NCBI RefSeq assembly: GCF_019207085.1 | Contig: NZ_JAATOM010000019.1 | Location: forward strand, 62,001-126,000 | DNA from: Variovorax sp. dw_308 | GTDB taxonomy: Bacteria; Pseudomonadota; Gammaproteobacteria; Burkholderiales; Burkholderiaceae_C | Reading direction: 5' to 3' | Length of the DNA stretch: 64,000 nt | Part shown: positions 34,520-42,778 of the stretch, one piece after another | Position numbering within the stretch: position 1 is the stretch's first letter | How the letters are laid out: the number at the start of each line of letters is the position of its first letter | The notes under the pieces: generated by a model | Seen by the model: the letters and a program-made list of their open reading frames with translations, nothing else | Told to the model about the DNA's origin: nothing | Databases searched by the model: none | Program-made: the position numbers and the translations under genes

Positions 34520-34755
34520 TGAACTCTCCTTTGCCGCGGCAGATGCTTCCCGTCATCCGTCCCATTTTTACGGTCGGTTGCAAAACTTGCGAGGTACCTG
34601 ACTTCGGGTATCTTGAGCGAAAGGTGCCGGCGTCCTAACATATTTCCGACGATACGAAACGGGCTGCGCGTTCTGGCGCGATTTCAATTACAGAACACAT
34701 GCGACTGCAAGCGTCGCAGACGGAAAATAGCAGCCCTCGGCATGTTTAGTCAAGC

Positions 34756-34775
34756 TTCTATAGCTAGCTATAGAA
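34756..34775. promoter_or_regulatory. perfect 20-bp palindrome, candidate KorA-type operator
   Basis: TTCTATAGCTAGCTATAGAA is a perfect palindrome placed between the divergent partition operon and the transfer operon. Each half contains TATAG, which can act as a -10 element in either direction, so a bound repressor would silence outward promoters. A TrfB/KorA-like repressor is encoded at 32191-32496. The rest of the gap 34520-34877 is AT-richer than its surroundings and holds a TTGACA at 34798-34803 but no gene. Confidence 0.6.
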
Positions 34776-34877
34776 TGACTTCGAGCCAATTTACCACTTG
34801 ACAACGCCACGATTGCATGAAACATTGCGGCCATGGAAGTCCGGGAAGTTCAACGCATCGCTGCTGTGTTGAAAGGC

Positions 34878-35414
34878 ATGGGAAAGCCTTCCGCCGCGTC
34901 CTGTCCGCGTTTTTCCCTCGCATTTTCGCTTGCTCTTGCGCTGGCCTTTTGCCCAGGAGATGCAATGAGCCAGCCCGTGTCGACAAAGGTCAGCACGGCC
35001 GAACAGGCCGCGCGCGAAGACGATCGGCTTCTCATCCTACGCAATGAACTCAAGAAGTCTGAGGCGCTCGTCGAATCGCTTGCGAAGCGCAGAGCCGAGC
35101 GCCTTGCAGCATCCGACATCGTTGCAGCGGATGAAGCCGAAAGTGACCGCATCCGTGTCTTGAGCGACATCGCTGGGATCAAGCGCGAGATTGCCGCGAC
35201 ACAACCAGCTCCTTCACCGACACAGCCTAGAGCTCCGACGGCTGGCGTCAGGGCCCTGGCGGCCCAACCTGTTCAGCCCAAGACCGAGAAGGCCGCCCCA
35301 TGGTGGGATGTCTATGGCAAGTCCGGGCGCGCAGACGCTGCCGTTAGCGGCCCTTCTGCCCAGGCGTCCCGCCCCACATCAGCGCGCTTCGAACCGTCCC
35401 ATCGCATGGAGTGA
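34878..35414 (+). CDS. secreted coiled-coil protein at the head of the transfer operon
   Basis: From ATG 34878 the product has 178 residues (ATG 34833 is an in-frame alternative). Residues ~1-30 are a signal peptide with hydrophobic core LAFSLALALAF. Residues ~40-110 are charged and helical (EDDRLLILRNELKKSEALVE onward), probably a coiled coil. The C-terminus is Pro/Ala-rich. No known domain. Location just ahead of virB2 suggests a periplasmic accessory role in conjugation. Confidence 0.65.
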   Translation: MGKPSAASCPRFSLAFSLALALAFCPGDAMSQPVSTKVSTAEQAAREDDRLLILRNELKKSEALVESLAKRRAERLAASDIVAADEAESDRIRVLSDIAGIKREIAATQPAPSPTQPRAPTAGVRALAAQPVQPKTEKAAPWWDVYGKSGRADAAVSGPSAQASRPTSARFEPSHRME

Positions 35415-35478
35415 TCCAACATGGCTGTCCTTGCTATCCCTCAGAATCTCGCGCCATCGATCAATAAAAAGGACAGCC

Positions 35479-35775
35479 ATGGCAACGACCCGTCGGGTCA
35501 GCAAGAACCCCCCGGAACTGGAGCCGCCGGGGAACGAAATATCTCAGGTGGATTTTATTGGCCTGCTGCAAAAGCGCGCAGTTCACGAACTGGTGATCGT
35601 GGAGTTCGCACCCAACCTGTATCGCATCGAGGCCATCATTGCCTGGCGGGTGGGGCGCTGGACGCTGACAGGCTGGAGAGCCCCGCGCACCTTCAAGACT
35701 CTCGAGACACTCGTGCGTCACCTCAAGACGATGGGCGCAACTCACACCGTGACACGGTTGGAGCTTCTGCCTTAG
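35479..35775 (+). CDS. small protein of unknown function upstream of virB2
   Basis: A 98-residue protein from ATG 35479, beginning MATTRRVSKNPPELEPPGNE. The middle (ELVIVEFAPNLYRIEAIIAW) and end (FKTLETLVRHLKTMGATHTV) have alternating hydrophobic pattern of a small alpha/beta domain. I do not recognise the family. No signal peptide. It lies 64 bases after the coiled-coil gene, and its stop directly precedes the ATG expected for virB2, so it is part of the transfer operon. Confidence 0.7.
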   Translation: MATTRRVSKNPPELEPPGNEISQVDFIGLLQKRAVHELVIVEFAPNLYRIEAIIAWRVGRWTLTGWRAPRTFKTLETLVRHLKTMGATHTVTRLELLP

Positions 35776-36071
35776 ATGCTATTCGAGCGGCCTGCATCCA
35801 TGCTTTCTGGAAGGGGCTCGCACTGCTGGTTCTGGTTCTGCCTGGCGTTGCGCTGGCCGGCAGTCCATTCGCCACCGGTGCCAACGCCACACAAAGCCAG
35901 TTGGTCAGCATCCTGACGCCGCTGGCCGCCGTGGCAGTCATGGTTTCCGGTGTTATGGCGTGGTTCGGGCGGGTCAGTTGGTGGTGGATGGTGGGTGTCG
36001 TGCTGGGCACGGTGCTGGTCTTCGGTGGCCCTCAGATCGTGTCCTGGATTCGCGGGATGTTCGGCGTCTGA
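35776..36071 (+). CDS. virB2: VirB2-like major pilin, out of frame with its natural start
   Basis: The mature pilin region is clear: a signal peptide (LALLVLVLPGVALA), then GSPFATGANATQSQLVSIL and two hydrophobic spans (LAAVAVMVSGVMAWFG; WWWMVGVVLGTVLVFGGP). But this frame has no ATG, GTG or TTG start. The ATG at 35776, next to the upstream stop, is in another frame. Adding one base in the G-run 35813-35816 joins it to the pilin and yields a normal signal peptide (MLFERPASMLSGRG then LALLVLVL). So a one-base loss, real or a sequencing error, is likely. Confidence 0.75.
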
Positions 36072-36112
36072 GCGACGACGTACCCACGCGCAAGGCATGG
36101 ATCGAGGCCGCC

Positions 36113-36478
36113 ATGAACCGCAACCAGGGCATCGTTGCCGACACGCTGTTTGTCGGCATGACCCGTCCCTCGATGATCTGGGGCGTGACGTATTCGGCCA
36201 TGATGTTCAATGTCGTGATCACGACCGAGTCGTTTATCGTGACCAAGAACCTGGCCTGGCTGCTAGCGTTTCTGCCGATCCACGGCGTGCTGTACCTGGT
36301 CTGCCTCTACGAGCCCCGCTTCTTCGACCTGCTGCAGCTCTGGGGCCGCACACGACTGCCGGCCATCCTGGCAGGCAATGTGCGCTATTGGCGCGCGAAC
36401 TCGTACAGCCCGCTTGCCCTTGACCTGCCAGCTTTGAACGGCCGGCGCCGGCAGGTGCCAGACCGCGTCATGCTCTGA
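36113..36478 (+). CDS. virB3: VirB3-like inner-membrane T4SS protein
   Basis: 121 residues from ATG 36113, with GAGG five bases upstream. Starts NRNQGIVADTLFVGMTRPSM, the conserved N-terminal region of VirB3/TrbD proteins, followed by a hydrophobic hairpin (MIWGVTYSAMMFNVVITTES; LAWLLAFLPIHGVLYLVCLY). VirB3 sits in the inner membrane beside the VirB4 ATPase. Position between virB2 and virB4 is canonical. Confidence 0.9.
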   Translation: MNRNQGIVADTLFVGMTRPSMIWGVTYSAMMFNVVITTESFIVTKNLAWLLAFLPIHGVLYLVCLYEPRFFDLLQLWGRTRLPAILAGNVRYWRANSYSPLALDLPALNGRRRQVPDRVML

Positions 36479-36490
36479 GGAGCAGTCTTG

Positions 36491-39007
36491 ATGGCACTCA
36501 CCCTGCGCAAGGATCGGACGCTTCGCCGCGAGGCCAGCGCTGCATCGATGATCCCGCTGCTCGCGCACGTGGACGAGCATGTCGCGAGGACGAAGGCCGG
36601 CGACTACGTCCAGACGTTTCGCCTCGCAGGCGCGAGCTTCGAGAGCGCGGACGACGAGGACATCAACAGCTGGCACAAACGCCTCAATGTCTTCCTGCGC
36701 AACATCGCGTCGCCCAATCACGCCGTATGGACTCACGTCATCAGGCGAAGGGAGTCAGGCTACCCTGCCGGCCGCACCATTCCCGGCTTTGCGCACGACC
36801 TCGAGCAGCGCTACCGCCGCAAGATGGCGGGCGAACGGCTGATGGTCAACGAGTTGTACCTCTCCCTGGTCTTCCGGCCCCAGCCGACGCGCATCGGCAA
36901 CGCAGCGCTTCGCATCCTCAAGAAGACGGATTGTGAAGGCGAGCGCACCGAACTAACCGACTCGCTCGACGAGTGCACCAAGAAACGGCAGGAACTGCTC
37001 GCTGCGCTGGAGCGGTATGACCCGGAGCCGCTGGGCATCTACCGGCTTGCCGGCACGCCCGTCCTGTTCTCTTCGTTCCTGGAATTTCAGGCGCTGCTCA
37101 TCAATGGAGAGTGGCAGCGGATGCCGCTGCCACGGTCGCCGTTGAACGAAGTGCTGGCCACAACCCGCCCGTTCTTCGGCAACGAAGCGATGGAGTACCG
37201 GACGGGCACTGAGACCCGCATCGGAGCGTTCCTCGGCATCAAGGAGTATCCGACGCCGACGGCGCCGGGGATGTTCGGCTCGCTCCTGACCGCGCCGTTC
37301 CCCTTCGTGCTGACGCAAAGCTTCACGTTCCTCGGAAAGGGAGCAGCCACCGACATGATGAGCCGCCAGCACAATCGCATGGCCGCAGCCGGCGACATGG
37401 CCGTCTCACAGGCCGAAGAACTCAAGGATGCACTGGACGACCTGATGAGCAACCGGTTCGTCGTCGGCGACCACCACTTCACCCTGCATGTGCTTGCGGA
37501 CGCCTATGACGGCCTCAGCGAAGCAGAGGGCCGTCCGCGCCTGAAGCAGTTGAACGACAACGTCGCGCGGGCCCGGTACTTGCTGAGTGACACCGGCATG
37601 GTCGTCGCCCGCGAGGACCTGGCACTGGAAGCCGCCTTCTGGGCGCAGCTCCCTGGCAACTTCGCCTTCCGCACTCGCAAGGCCCCCATCACCAGCCGCA
37701 ACTTTGCGGCAATGTCGCCATTCCACAATTTTCCGACCGGTCGCGCGACCGGCAACTACTGGGGCGATGCACTGACAATGTTCATGACGCGCGCTGGCTC
37801 GCCGTACTACTTCTCGCTGCACGCAAGCGATCCGCGCAGCGCCGATGGCGGCAGCCGCAAGGATGTCGGACACCTTACCAGCATCGGACCGGTGGGCACC
37901 GGCAAGACAACCTTCTTGGGCTTTTGCATGGTCGCGATCTGCAACCGGCTGGACGCGACACAGGTGATTTTCGACAAGGACGAGGGCCTGCATATCCTGG
38001 TGCGAGCACTCGGCGGCCAGTACCTGCCGCTGAAGAACGGCGCGCCAACGGGCTGCAACCCCCTGCAGCTCGACGAGACGGTCTCCGACAACGTCGAATT
38101 CATGCGACATTGGCTGCGTCGGCTCGTGCTCCGTACCCCTACGGACACCCTCACGGTCCGCCAGGAAGACGACCTCGACCAGGCGCTGAAGGGCACGCTC
38201 CGACTGGAACCTCCCTTCCGACGTCTCTCCCGTCTCGCCGCGTTCCTCGACATTACCGATCCGGAAGGAATCCATGCGCGGCTGCGCAAGTGGTGCGCCT
38301 CTGAGCAGGGCGACTATGCCTGGGTCTTCGACAACCCCTACGACGAGGTGGCGCCCCTCCTGTCGCGTCATTCGCTGGTGGGTTTCGACGTGACCGACTT
38401 TCTGGACAACGACATCGTGCGCGCGCCGCTCACGATGTACCTCTTCCATCTGGTCAACCGCATGGTGGATGGCAGAAAGCTCGTGTGCTGGATGGACGAG
38501 TTCGCCAAGCTGCTGAACGACCCTGCGTTTGCGAAGTTCGCGAAGAACGGCCTGGAGACCTGGCGCAAGAAGAACGCCAACCTCGAGACCTTCACGCAAA
38601 GTGCAAGCCACGTCCTTGACTCCAACATCGCCCGTGCGATCGTCGAGCAGACGCCCACCAAGATCCTGTTTCCGAACCCGGAGGCGGATTACAAGGAATA
38701 CACCGAAGGCTTCAATCTGACAGACCGTGAGTTCGCGCTGATCAAGCAGGAGCTCGAGCCAGGCTCACGGCAGTTCCTCATCAAGCAGAACCATATCAGC
38801 GTGGTCGCACAGCTCGACCTCACGGGGTTCGATGACGCACTCCATGTGATCTCTGGGCGCACCAGTAACGTCCGCTTGATGCAGCAGTTGATTGACATCC
38901 ACGGGCCGCAACCCGATCAGTGGTTACCGCATTTTCTGGCGGCACTCGCGACCGCGCAAGGCACCGTCCCTTCCCTTCCCTCCCTCAAGGAGACATCTCA
39001 TGCGTAA
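36491..39007 (+). CDS. virB4: VirB4 T4SS ATPase
   Basis: 838 residues from ATG 36491, GAGGAG eight bases upstream. It has the CagE/TrbE/VirB N-terminal domain and then the ATPase: Walker A GPVGTGKTTFLGF near residue 466 and a Walker B region at LVCWMDEFAKLL near 660. VirB4 powers pilus assembly and substrate transfer at the inner membrane. Full length. Its last codons overlap the virB5 start (ATG inside the final CATGCG). Confidence 0.95.
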   Translation: MALTLRKDRTLRREASAASMIPLLAHVDEHVARTKAGDYVQTFRLAGASFESADDEDINSWHKRLNVFLRNIASPNHAVWTHVIRRRESGYPAGRTIPGFAHDLEQRYRRKMAGERLMVNELYLSLVFRPQPTRIGNAALRILKKTDCEGERTELTDSLDECTKKRQELLAALERYDPEPLGIYRLAGTPVLFSSFLEFQALLINGEWQRMPLPRSPLNEVLATTRPFFGNEAMEYRTGTETRIGAFLGIKEYPTPTAPGMFGSLLTAPFPFVLTQSFTFLGKGAATDMMSRQHNRMAAAGDMAVSQAEELKDALDDLMSNRFVVGDHHFTLHVLADAYDGLSEAEGRPRLKQLNDNVARARYLLSDTGMVVAREDLALEAAFWAQLPGNFAFRTRKAPITSRNFAAMSPFHNFPTGRATGNYWGDALTMFMTRAGSPYYFSLHASDPRSADGGSRKDVGHLTSIGPVGTGKTTFLGFCMVAICNRLDATQVIFDKDEGLHILVRALGGQYLPLKNGAPTGCNPLQLDETVSDNVEFMRHWLRRLVLRTPTDTLTVRQEDDLDQALKGTLRLEPPFRRLSRLAAFLDITDPEGIHARLRKWCASEQGDYAWVFDNPYDEVAPLLSRHSLVGFDVTDFLDNDIVRAPLTMYLFHLVNRMVDGRKLVCWMDEFAKLLNDPAFAKFAKNGLETWRKKNANLETFTQSASHVLDSNIARAIVEQTPTKILFPNPEADYKEYTEGFNLTDREFALIKQELEPGSRQFLIKQNHISVVAQLDLTGFDDALHVISGRTSNVRLMQQLIDIHGPQPDQWLPHFLAALATAQGTVPSLPSLKETSHA

Positions 39008-39734
39008 ACAACTCTTTGCCGTACTGATTGCGGCCGCCGCTTTCCTCGCGCCGCCTCATGCCCATGCCGGCATCCCCGTGATCGACTTCGCCGCGATCGG
39101 CAACCTCATGCAGCAGCTCGTGGCTTGGGAGCAGCAGCTGCAGGGGATGCAGAGGCAATACGAACAGCTGAAGCAGTCGAAGGATCAACTGCAGCAGACT
39201 TACAACGCCATGACAGGCAGCCGGGGGATGGACCAGCTGCTGCCCACCTCGGACGCGGCGCGTAATTACCTGCCCTCCAGCTACGGCGAACTGATGGGTA
39301 CGATCAACGGCTCGTCGGTGAACTATGCGGGACTGGCGGACAAGGTCCAGTCGATCATGAAGGCCAACGGCATCCTGTCGAGCACCCAGATGGACGCGCT
39401 GACCCCGCAGATGCGATACGAAATCGAGCAGGGGCGACAGGCCTCGGCCATGCTCAGCGGCATGACGCAGAGTGCCTACCAGAACACGAGCCAGCGGTTC
39501 TCTGCGCTACAACAGCTGATCAGCCGGATCGGCACTGCACAGGATCCGAAAGCGATCCAGGACCTCCAGGCACGTATGCAAGCGGAACAGGCCATGCTGA
39601 CCAACGAGCAGACGAAGTTGCAAAGCCTGTACCAAGTCGCCCAATCTGAAGAACTCGCACGCCGTCAAAGAATACGCGAGCGGGTGACTTCAGATATTGG
39701 TTCTGCTCGATCTCTTGGCACCGTGGACTACTAG
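39000..39734 (+). CDS. virB5: VirB5-like pilus-tip protein
   Basis: 244 residues with a signal peptide (MRKQLFAVLIAAAAFLAPPH, cleavage about AHA/G). The mature part is a long helical bundle starting with LMQQLVAWEQQLQGMQRQYE, typical of VirB5/TrbJ. It contains many Gln/Met and is predicted periplasmic. VirB5 caps or nucleates the pilus. Start overlaps virB4 by eight bases. Confidence 0.9.
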   Translation: MRKQLFAVLIAAAAFLAPPHAHAGIPVIDFAAIGNLMQQLVAWEQQLQGMQRQYEQLKQSKDQLQQTYNAMTGSRGMDQLLPTSDAARNYLPSSYGELMGTINGSSVNYAGLADKVQSIMKANGILSSTQMDALTPQMRYEIEQGRQASAMLSGMTQSAYQNTSQRFSALQQLISRIGTAQDPKAIQDLQARMQAEQAMLTNEQTKLQSLYQVAQSEELARRQRIRERVTSDIGSARSLGTVDY

Positions 39735-39742
39735 GATCGATC

Positions 39743-39973
39743 GTGACAAAGCTTGCGTGGGCTTTCAGCCTCGCTGTCCTCGTGGTGGCAGCGGGAGGAA
39801 CCGTTTTTTACTACACCCAGCATCAGCAAGTCGAGCAACCAGCGACGGCGATGCCATCCAGTCCTGAGCCTTCGATTGCTGCGCCTCAACAGAAACGCGA
39901 CGATGAAATGCAGCGTCGAAAGCTCGAAGGCATCGGCAGCACCAAGAATCTCAAACCCGTCCCAATTCCTTAG
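39743..39973 (+). CDS. small membrane-anchored protein between virB5 and virB6 (possible entry exclusion)
   Basis: 76 residues with GTG start. One N-terminal hydrophobic span (LAWAFSLAVLVVAAGGTVFY) is followed by a polar periplasmic tail. There is no lipobox cysteine, unlike EexN lipoproteins. Short proteins in this position of virB operons often mediate entry exclusion, as TrbK or EexN do, so that role is plausible but inferred from place alone. Confidence 0.65.
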   Translation: MTKLAWAFSLAVLVVAAGGTVFYYTQHQQVEQPATAMPSSPEPSIAAPQQKRDDEMQRRKLEGIGSTKNLKPVPIP

Positions 39974-39993
39974 CGCAACGTTAGGAGATTGCC

Positions 39994-41049
39994 GTGGGAC
40001 TCTTTGCTCAATTTTTCACGTGGATCGACGCGCAAGTTGCGGTCTACGTGAGCTTGAACACAATCCGAGTCGCTGCCGCTATCGAACCGACCGCCGTGAC
40101 GCTAGCCACCATCTACGTGATGATGTGGGGATTCATGAGCATCACCGGCCGCATACAGGAACCGATTTGGGAAGGTATTCGACGCATCATCACAATCGTC
40201 CTGATTCTCGGAGTAGGCCTCCGGTTGTGGACATACAACGAGATCATCACAAATACGTTCTTCACGGCCCCAGGCCAACTCGCCGCCGCAGTAGTTGGGG
40301 CTCCAAATGTCGTAAGCGTGATAGACCAAGTTTGGCTTGAAGGCACTGCGATTGCGGAACTGCTTTTGAGAAAGGGCAGCATCCTCGACAGTGACTTCGC
40401 CTTCTATGCTGCAGGCTTCCTTGTCTACTTACTGGTCGGCCTGGCAGTGGTTGTCACCGCATTCATGCTGGCGTTGTCAAAGGTTGCAATCGCGATTCTT
40501 TTGGCAATTGGACCGCTCTTCATCGTGATGTTGTTCTTCGATGCAACGAAGCGCTTCTTCGAGGCATGGGTGGCCCAGCTCGCGAACTATGCGTTGATTG
40601 GAATACTCACGTTGTTGACCTCCGCGTTACTGCTGACAGTGGTCAAAGCCTACGCATCAAGTGCCGCCGCGTCCGGCACTGGAATAACGGTTGCAGAAAG
40701 CGCGCGCGTCTGCATGGTGTCAACCTTGGTGTTTCTGGTGATGCGCCAAGTAATGCCCATTTCTGCGGGGCTCGCAAGCGGTGTCGCGCTCAGCACCTAT
40801 GGGGCGGTGAGCGGGGCCATCCGCTGGGGAATGGGCGGAGCTCGGCGCACTTCGTATGAGTTCAGTCGGGGGTTGATCGACGGCCTCAAGAGAGAGCCTG
40901 GCAGTAGATGGGATTCGTTCCGCCGTCTGGCAGGAAACCGCGTTGGTGCCGGCGTTGCCAGCACATGGGACCGCGCAAGCGGAGCGCGCCGTGGCGGCAC
41001 CTTGATCCCGCGTGAGCAGGTCATGCCAAACCCGAACCGTCGCCGCTAA
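39994..41049 (+). CDS. virB6: VirB6-like polytopic channel protein
   Basis: 351 residues with at least five hydrophobic spans, including IIGLVLILGVGLRL-like and FLVYLLVGLAVVVTAFMLAL segments, and the conserved VirB6/TrbL motif region ALSKVAIAILLAIGPLFIVM near residues 160-180. The C-terminal ~80 residues are basic and probably cytoplasmic. VirB6 forms part of the inner-membrane passage for DNA. Its base composition is slightly more AT-rich than the adjacent virB genes. Confidence 0.9.
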   Translation: MGLFAQFFTWIDAQVAVYVSLNTIRVAAAIEPTAVTLATIYVMMWGFMSITGRIQEPIWEGIRRIITIVLILGVGLRLWTYNEIITNTFFTAPGQLAAAVVGAPNVVSVIDQVWLEGTAIAELLLRKGSILDSDFAFYAAGFLVYLLVGLAVVVTAFMLALSKVAIAILLAIGPLFIVMLFFDATKRFFEAWVAQLANYALIGILTLLTSALLLTVVKAYASSAAASGTGITVAESARVCMVSTLVFLVMRQVMPISAGLASGVALSTYGAVSGAIRWGMGGARRTSYEFSRGLIDGLKREPGSRWDSFRRLAGNRVGAGVASTWDRASGARRGGTLIPREQVMPNPNRRR

Positions 41050-41065
41050 GCGTCGGGAAGGCATC

Positions 41066-41236
41066 ATGAAATCCCTACTCGCCTTGTTCGCCCTGTTCGT
41101 TTGTGTCTCGCTGCCAGGTTGCGGCACGCGTCCACCGCTGCCACCTGAATGCGAAGGATCGCTCAGCCCTATCAACGGACAACCGGGCCAAGTCTCTTCA
41201 GCAGGGGCGTTCCATGAATCGCGAACCAACCCTTGA
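41066..41236 (+). CDS. virB7: VirB7-like lipoprotein
   Basis: 56 residues from ATG 41066. A short signal peptide ends in a lipobox (VSLPGCGTRPPLPPE) with Cys near residue 17, followed by a proline-rich stretch, as in VirB7 lipoproteins that staple VirB9 to the outer membrane. It overlaps the virB8 start by 23 bases. Very small size is normal for the family. Confidence 0.82.
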   Translation: MKSLLALFALFVCVSLPGCGTRPPLPPECEGSLSPINGQPGQVSSAGAFHESRTNP

Positions 41237-41939
41237 TCGCTATCTTTTGGAGGCCCAGAGCTGGGAGATGGACCGCGCGCGTCGCGCAGAGCGGTCCTCC
41301 AAAATCGCTTGGATAGTCGCTGGCGTCGCTTCGCTCATTGCGCTCCTTGCCGTCGGTGCAGTTGCCGGCCTGACGCCTCTCAAGCAGCCGGTCCCTGTCG
41401 TCATTCGCGTCGACAGCAGCAGCGGCGTCGTCGATATCGTGCCGGCGTATGAAGGCACCACGGATATCGAGCAGGTGGTCACCCGCAACCTGCTCTCGAC
41501 CTACGTCATCGCACGCGAGCGCTACTTCTACGGTACCGCTGAGGCTGACTATGACCTGGTCGCCGCCGAGAACTCGCCGCGGCTGAACCAGGAATGGGCG
41601 GCACTCTGGAACGTGAACAACCCGCTCTCGCCGCTCAACGTCTTCAAGGACGGGACGACGGTGCGCACGCAGGTCCGTTCGGTCACCTTCCTGAAACTGG
41701 AGAGTGGCCGTGACAAACTGGCCCAGGTTCGCTTCAGCCGCTACGCGCGTCCCGGCGGCACCGGCGAGGAGCAGGCCAGCCACTGGGTGTCGACCATCGA
41801 GTTCGCGTATACGCAGCCCTTCAAGGACGACAAGACACGGTCGCTGAACCCCTTGGGATTTCGGGTGCTGGAGTACCGCCGGGAACCAGAAGTTGCGGCG
41901 AGCGGAGTCGACCCGCCCGCGAAGGCTGGCCCGCGATGA
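41214..41939 (+). CDS. virB8: VirB8 inner-membrane assembly factor
   Basis: 241 residues from ATG 41214. An N-terminal cytoplasmic stretch (YLLEAQSWEMDRARRAERSS) is followed by one transmembrane helix (AWIVAGVASLIALLAVGAVA) and a periplasmic NTF2-like domain. VirB8-typical sequence includes PVVIRVDSSSGVVDIV and YVIARERYFYGTAEADYDLV. It shares an ATGA overlap with virB9. Confidence 0.95.
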   Translation: MNREPTLDRYLLEAQSWEMDRARRAERSSKIAWIVAGVASLIALLAVGAVAGLTPLKQPVPVVIRVDSSSGVVDIVPAYEGTTDIEQVVTRNLLSTYVIARERYFYGTAEADYDLVAAENSPRLNQEWAALWNVNNPLSPLNVFKDGTTVRTQVRSVTFLKLESGRDKLAQVRFSRYARPGGTGEEQASHWVSTIEFAYTQPFKDDKTRSLNPLGFRVLEYRREPEVAASGVDPPAKAGPR

Positions 41940-42778
41940 ACTCCTTCCCCGCAGTCCTGCTCGCAGGCGCCTTGATCCTCGTCTTCGCCCCGGTCCTCGC
42001 GCCAGAGGGCACTGCCTTTGCTGCGACCATGCCGCCGATGGGACGGGTCGATGCGCGCATCCGCGTCGTCGCCTACAACCCGGACGATGTGGTCACGCTG
42101 CAGGGCTATGTCGGCTACCAGATCCACCTGCAGTGGGCGGAAGGCGAAGAGTTCGTCAATCTCGGCTCTGGCGACAACGGGGCATTCGATGTGGGTGCGG
42201 AGCGCAACCACTTCTTCATCAAGCCGAAGGAAGCGCACGCGTCGACCAACCTTACCGTGCTGACGAACCGCAGGGCCTATCACTTCGACTACGTCGTCTC
42301 CGCCAACGCGCCCACGGGGGCTGCCGCCCGACGCATGGTCTATTCGATCCGCTTCACCTATCCCGAAGACGACGCGCGATTTGCCGCTGCCGAGCGGGAA
42401 CGACAACGGACGGAGGCACGCATCCGGCAGTCGGCCACGGGGAGGCCGCTCAACACCGACTACTGGTTTTGCGGCAGCGACAGCCTGAAGCCCATGAGCG
42501 CCGTTGACGACGGCGTGCAAACGCGGCTGCGCTTCCAGGCGCGATCCGAATTTCCGGCCATGTTCGTCCAGAACGACGACGGCACGGAGTCATTGTTGAA
42601 CTTCAATATCGAGGACGACGAGGTCGTGATCCATCGTGTGGCCCGACGCTTCGTCTTGCGCCGGGGCAAGCTGGTCGGTTGCGTCTTGAACCAGTCGTTC
42701 GCGGGCGGTGGAGCTCGCACGAAGGCAAACACCAACGTACCGGGAGTCCAGCGCACGAATTCAGGAGAGAACCCATGA
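41936..42778 (+). CDS. virB9: VirB9 outer-membrane complex protein
   Basis: 280 residues with a signal peptide (~1-29, ending GTAFA). VirB9-typical segments include DARIRVVAYNPDDVVTLQGY near residue 40 and, in the C-terminal domain, FPAMFVQNDDGTESLLNFNI. It forms the outer-membrane core with VirB7 and VirB10. Joined to virB8 and virB10 by four-base overlaps, so production is coupled. Confidence 0.95.
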   Translation: MNSFPAVLLAGALILVFAPVLAPEGTAFAATMPPMGRVDARIRVVAYNPDDVVTLQGYVGYQIHLQWAEGEEFVNLGSGDNGAFDVGAERNHFFIKPKEAHASTNLTVLTNRRAYHFDYVVSANAPTGAAARRMVYSIRFTYPEDDARFAAAERERQRTEARIRQSATGRPLNTDYWFCGSDSLKPMSAVDDGVQTRLRFQARSEFPAMFVQNDDGTESLLNFNIEDDEVVIHRVARRFVLRRGKLVGCVLNQSFAGGGARTKANTNVPGVQRTNSGENP

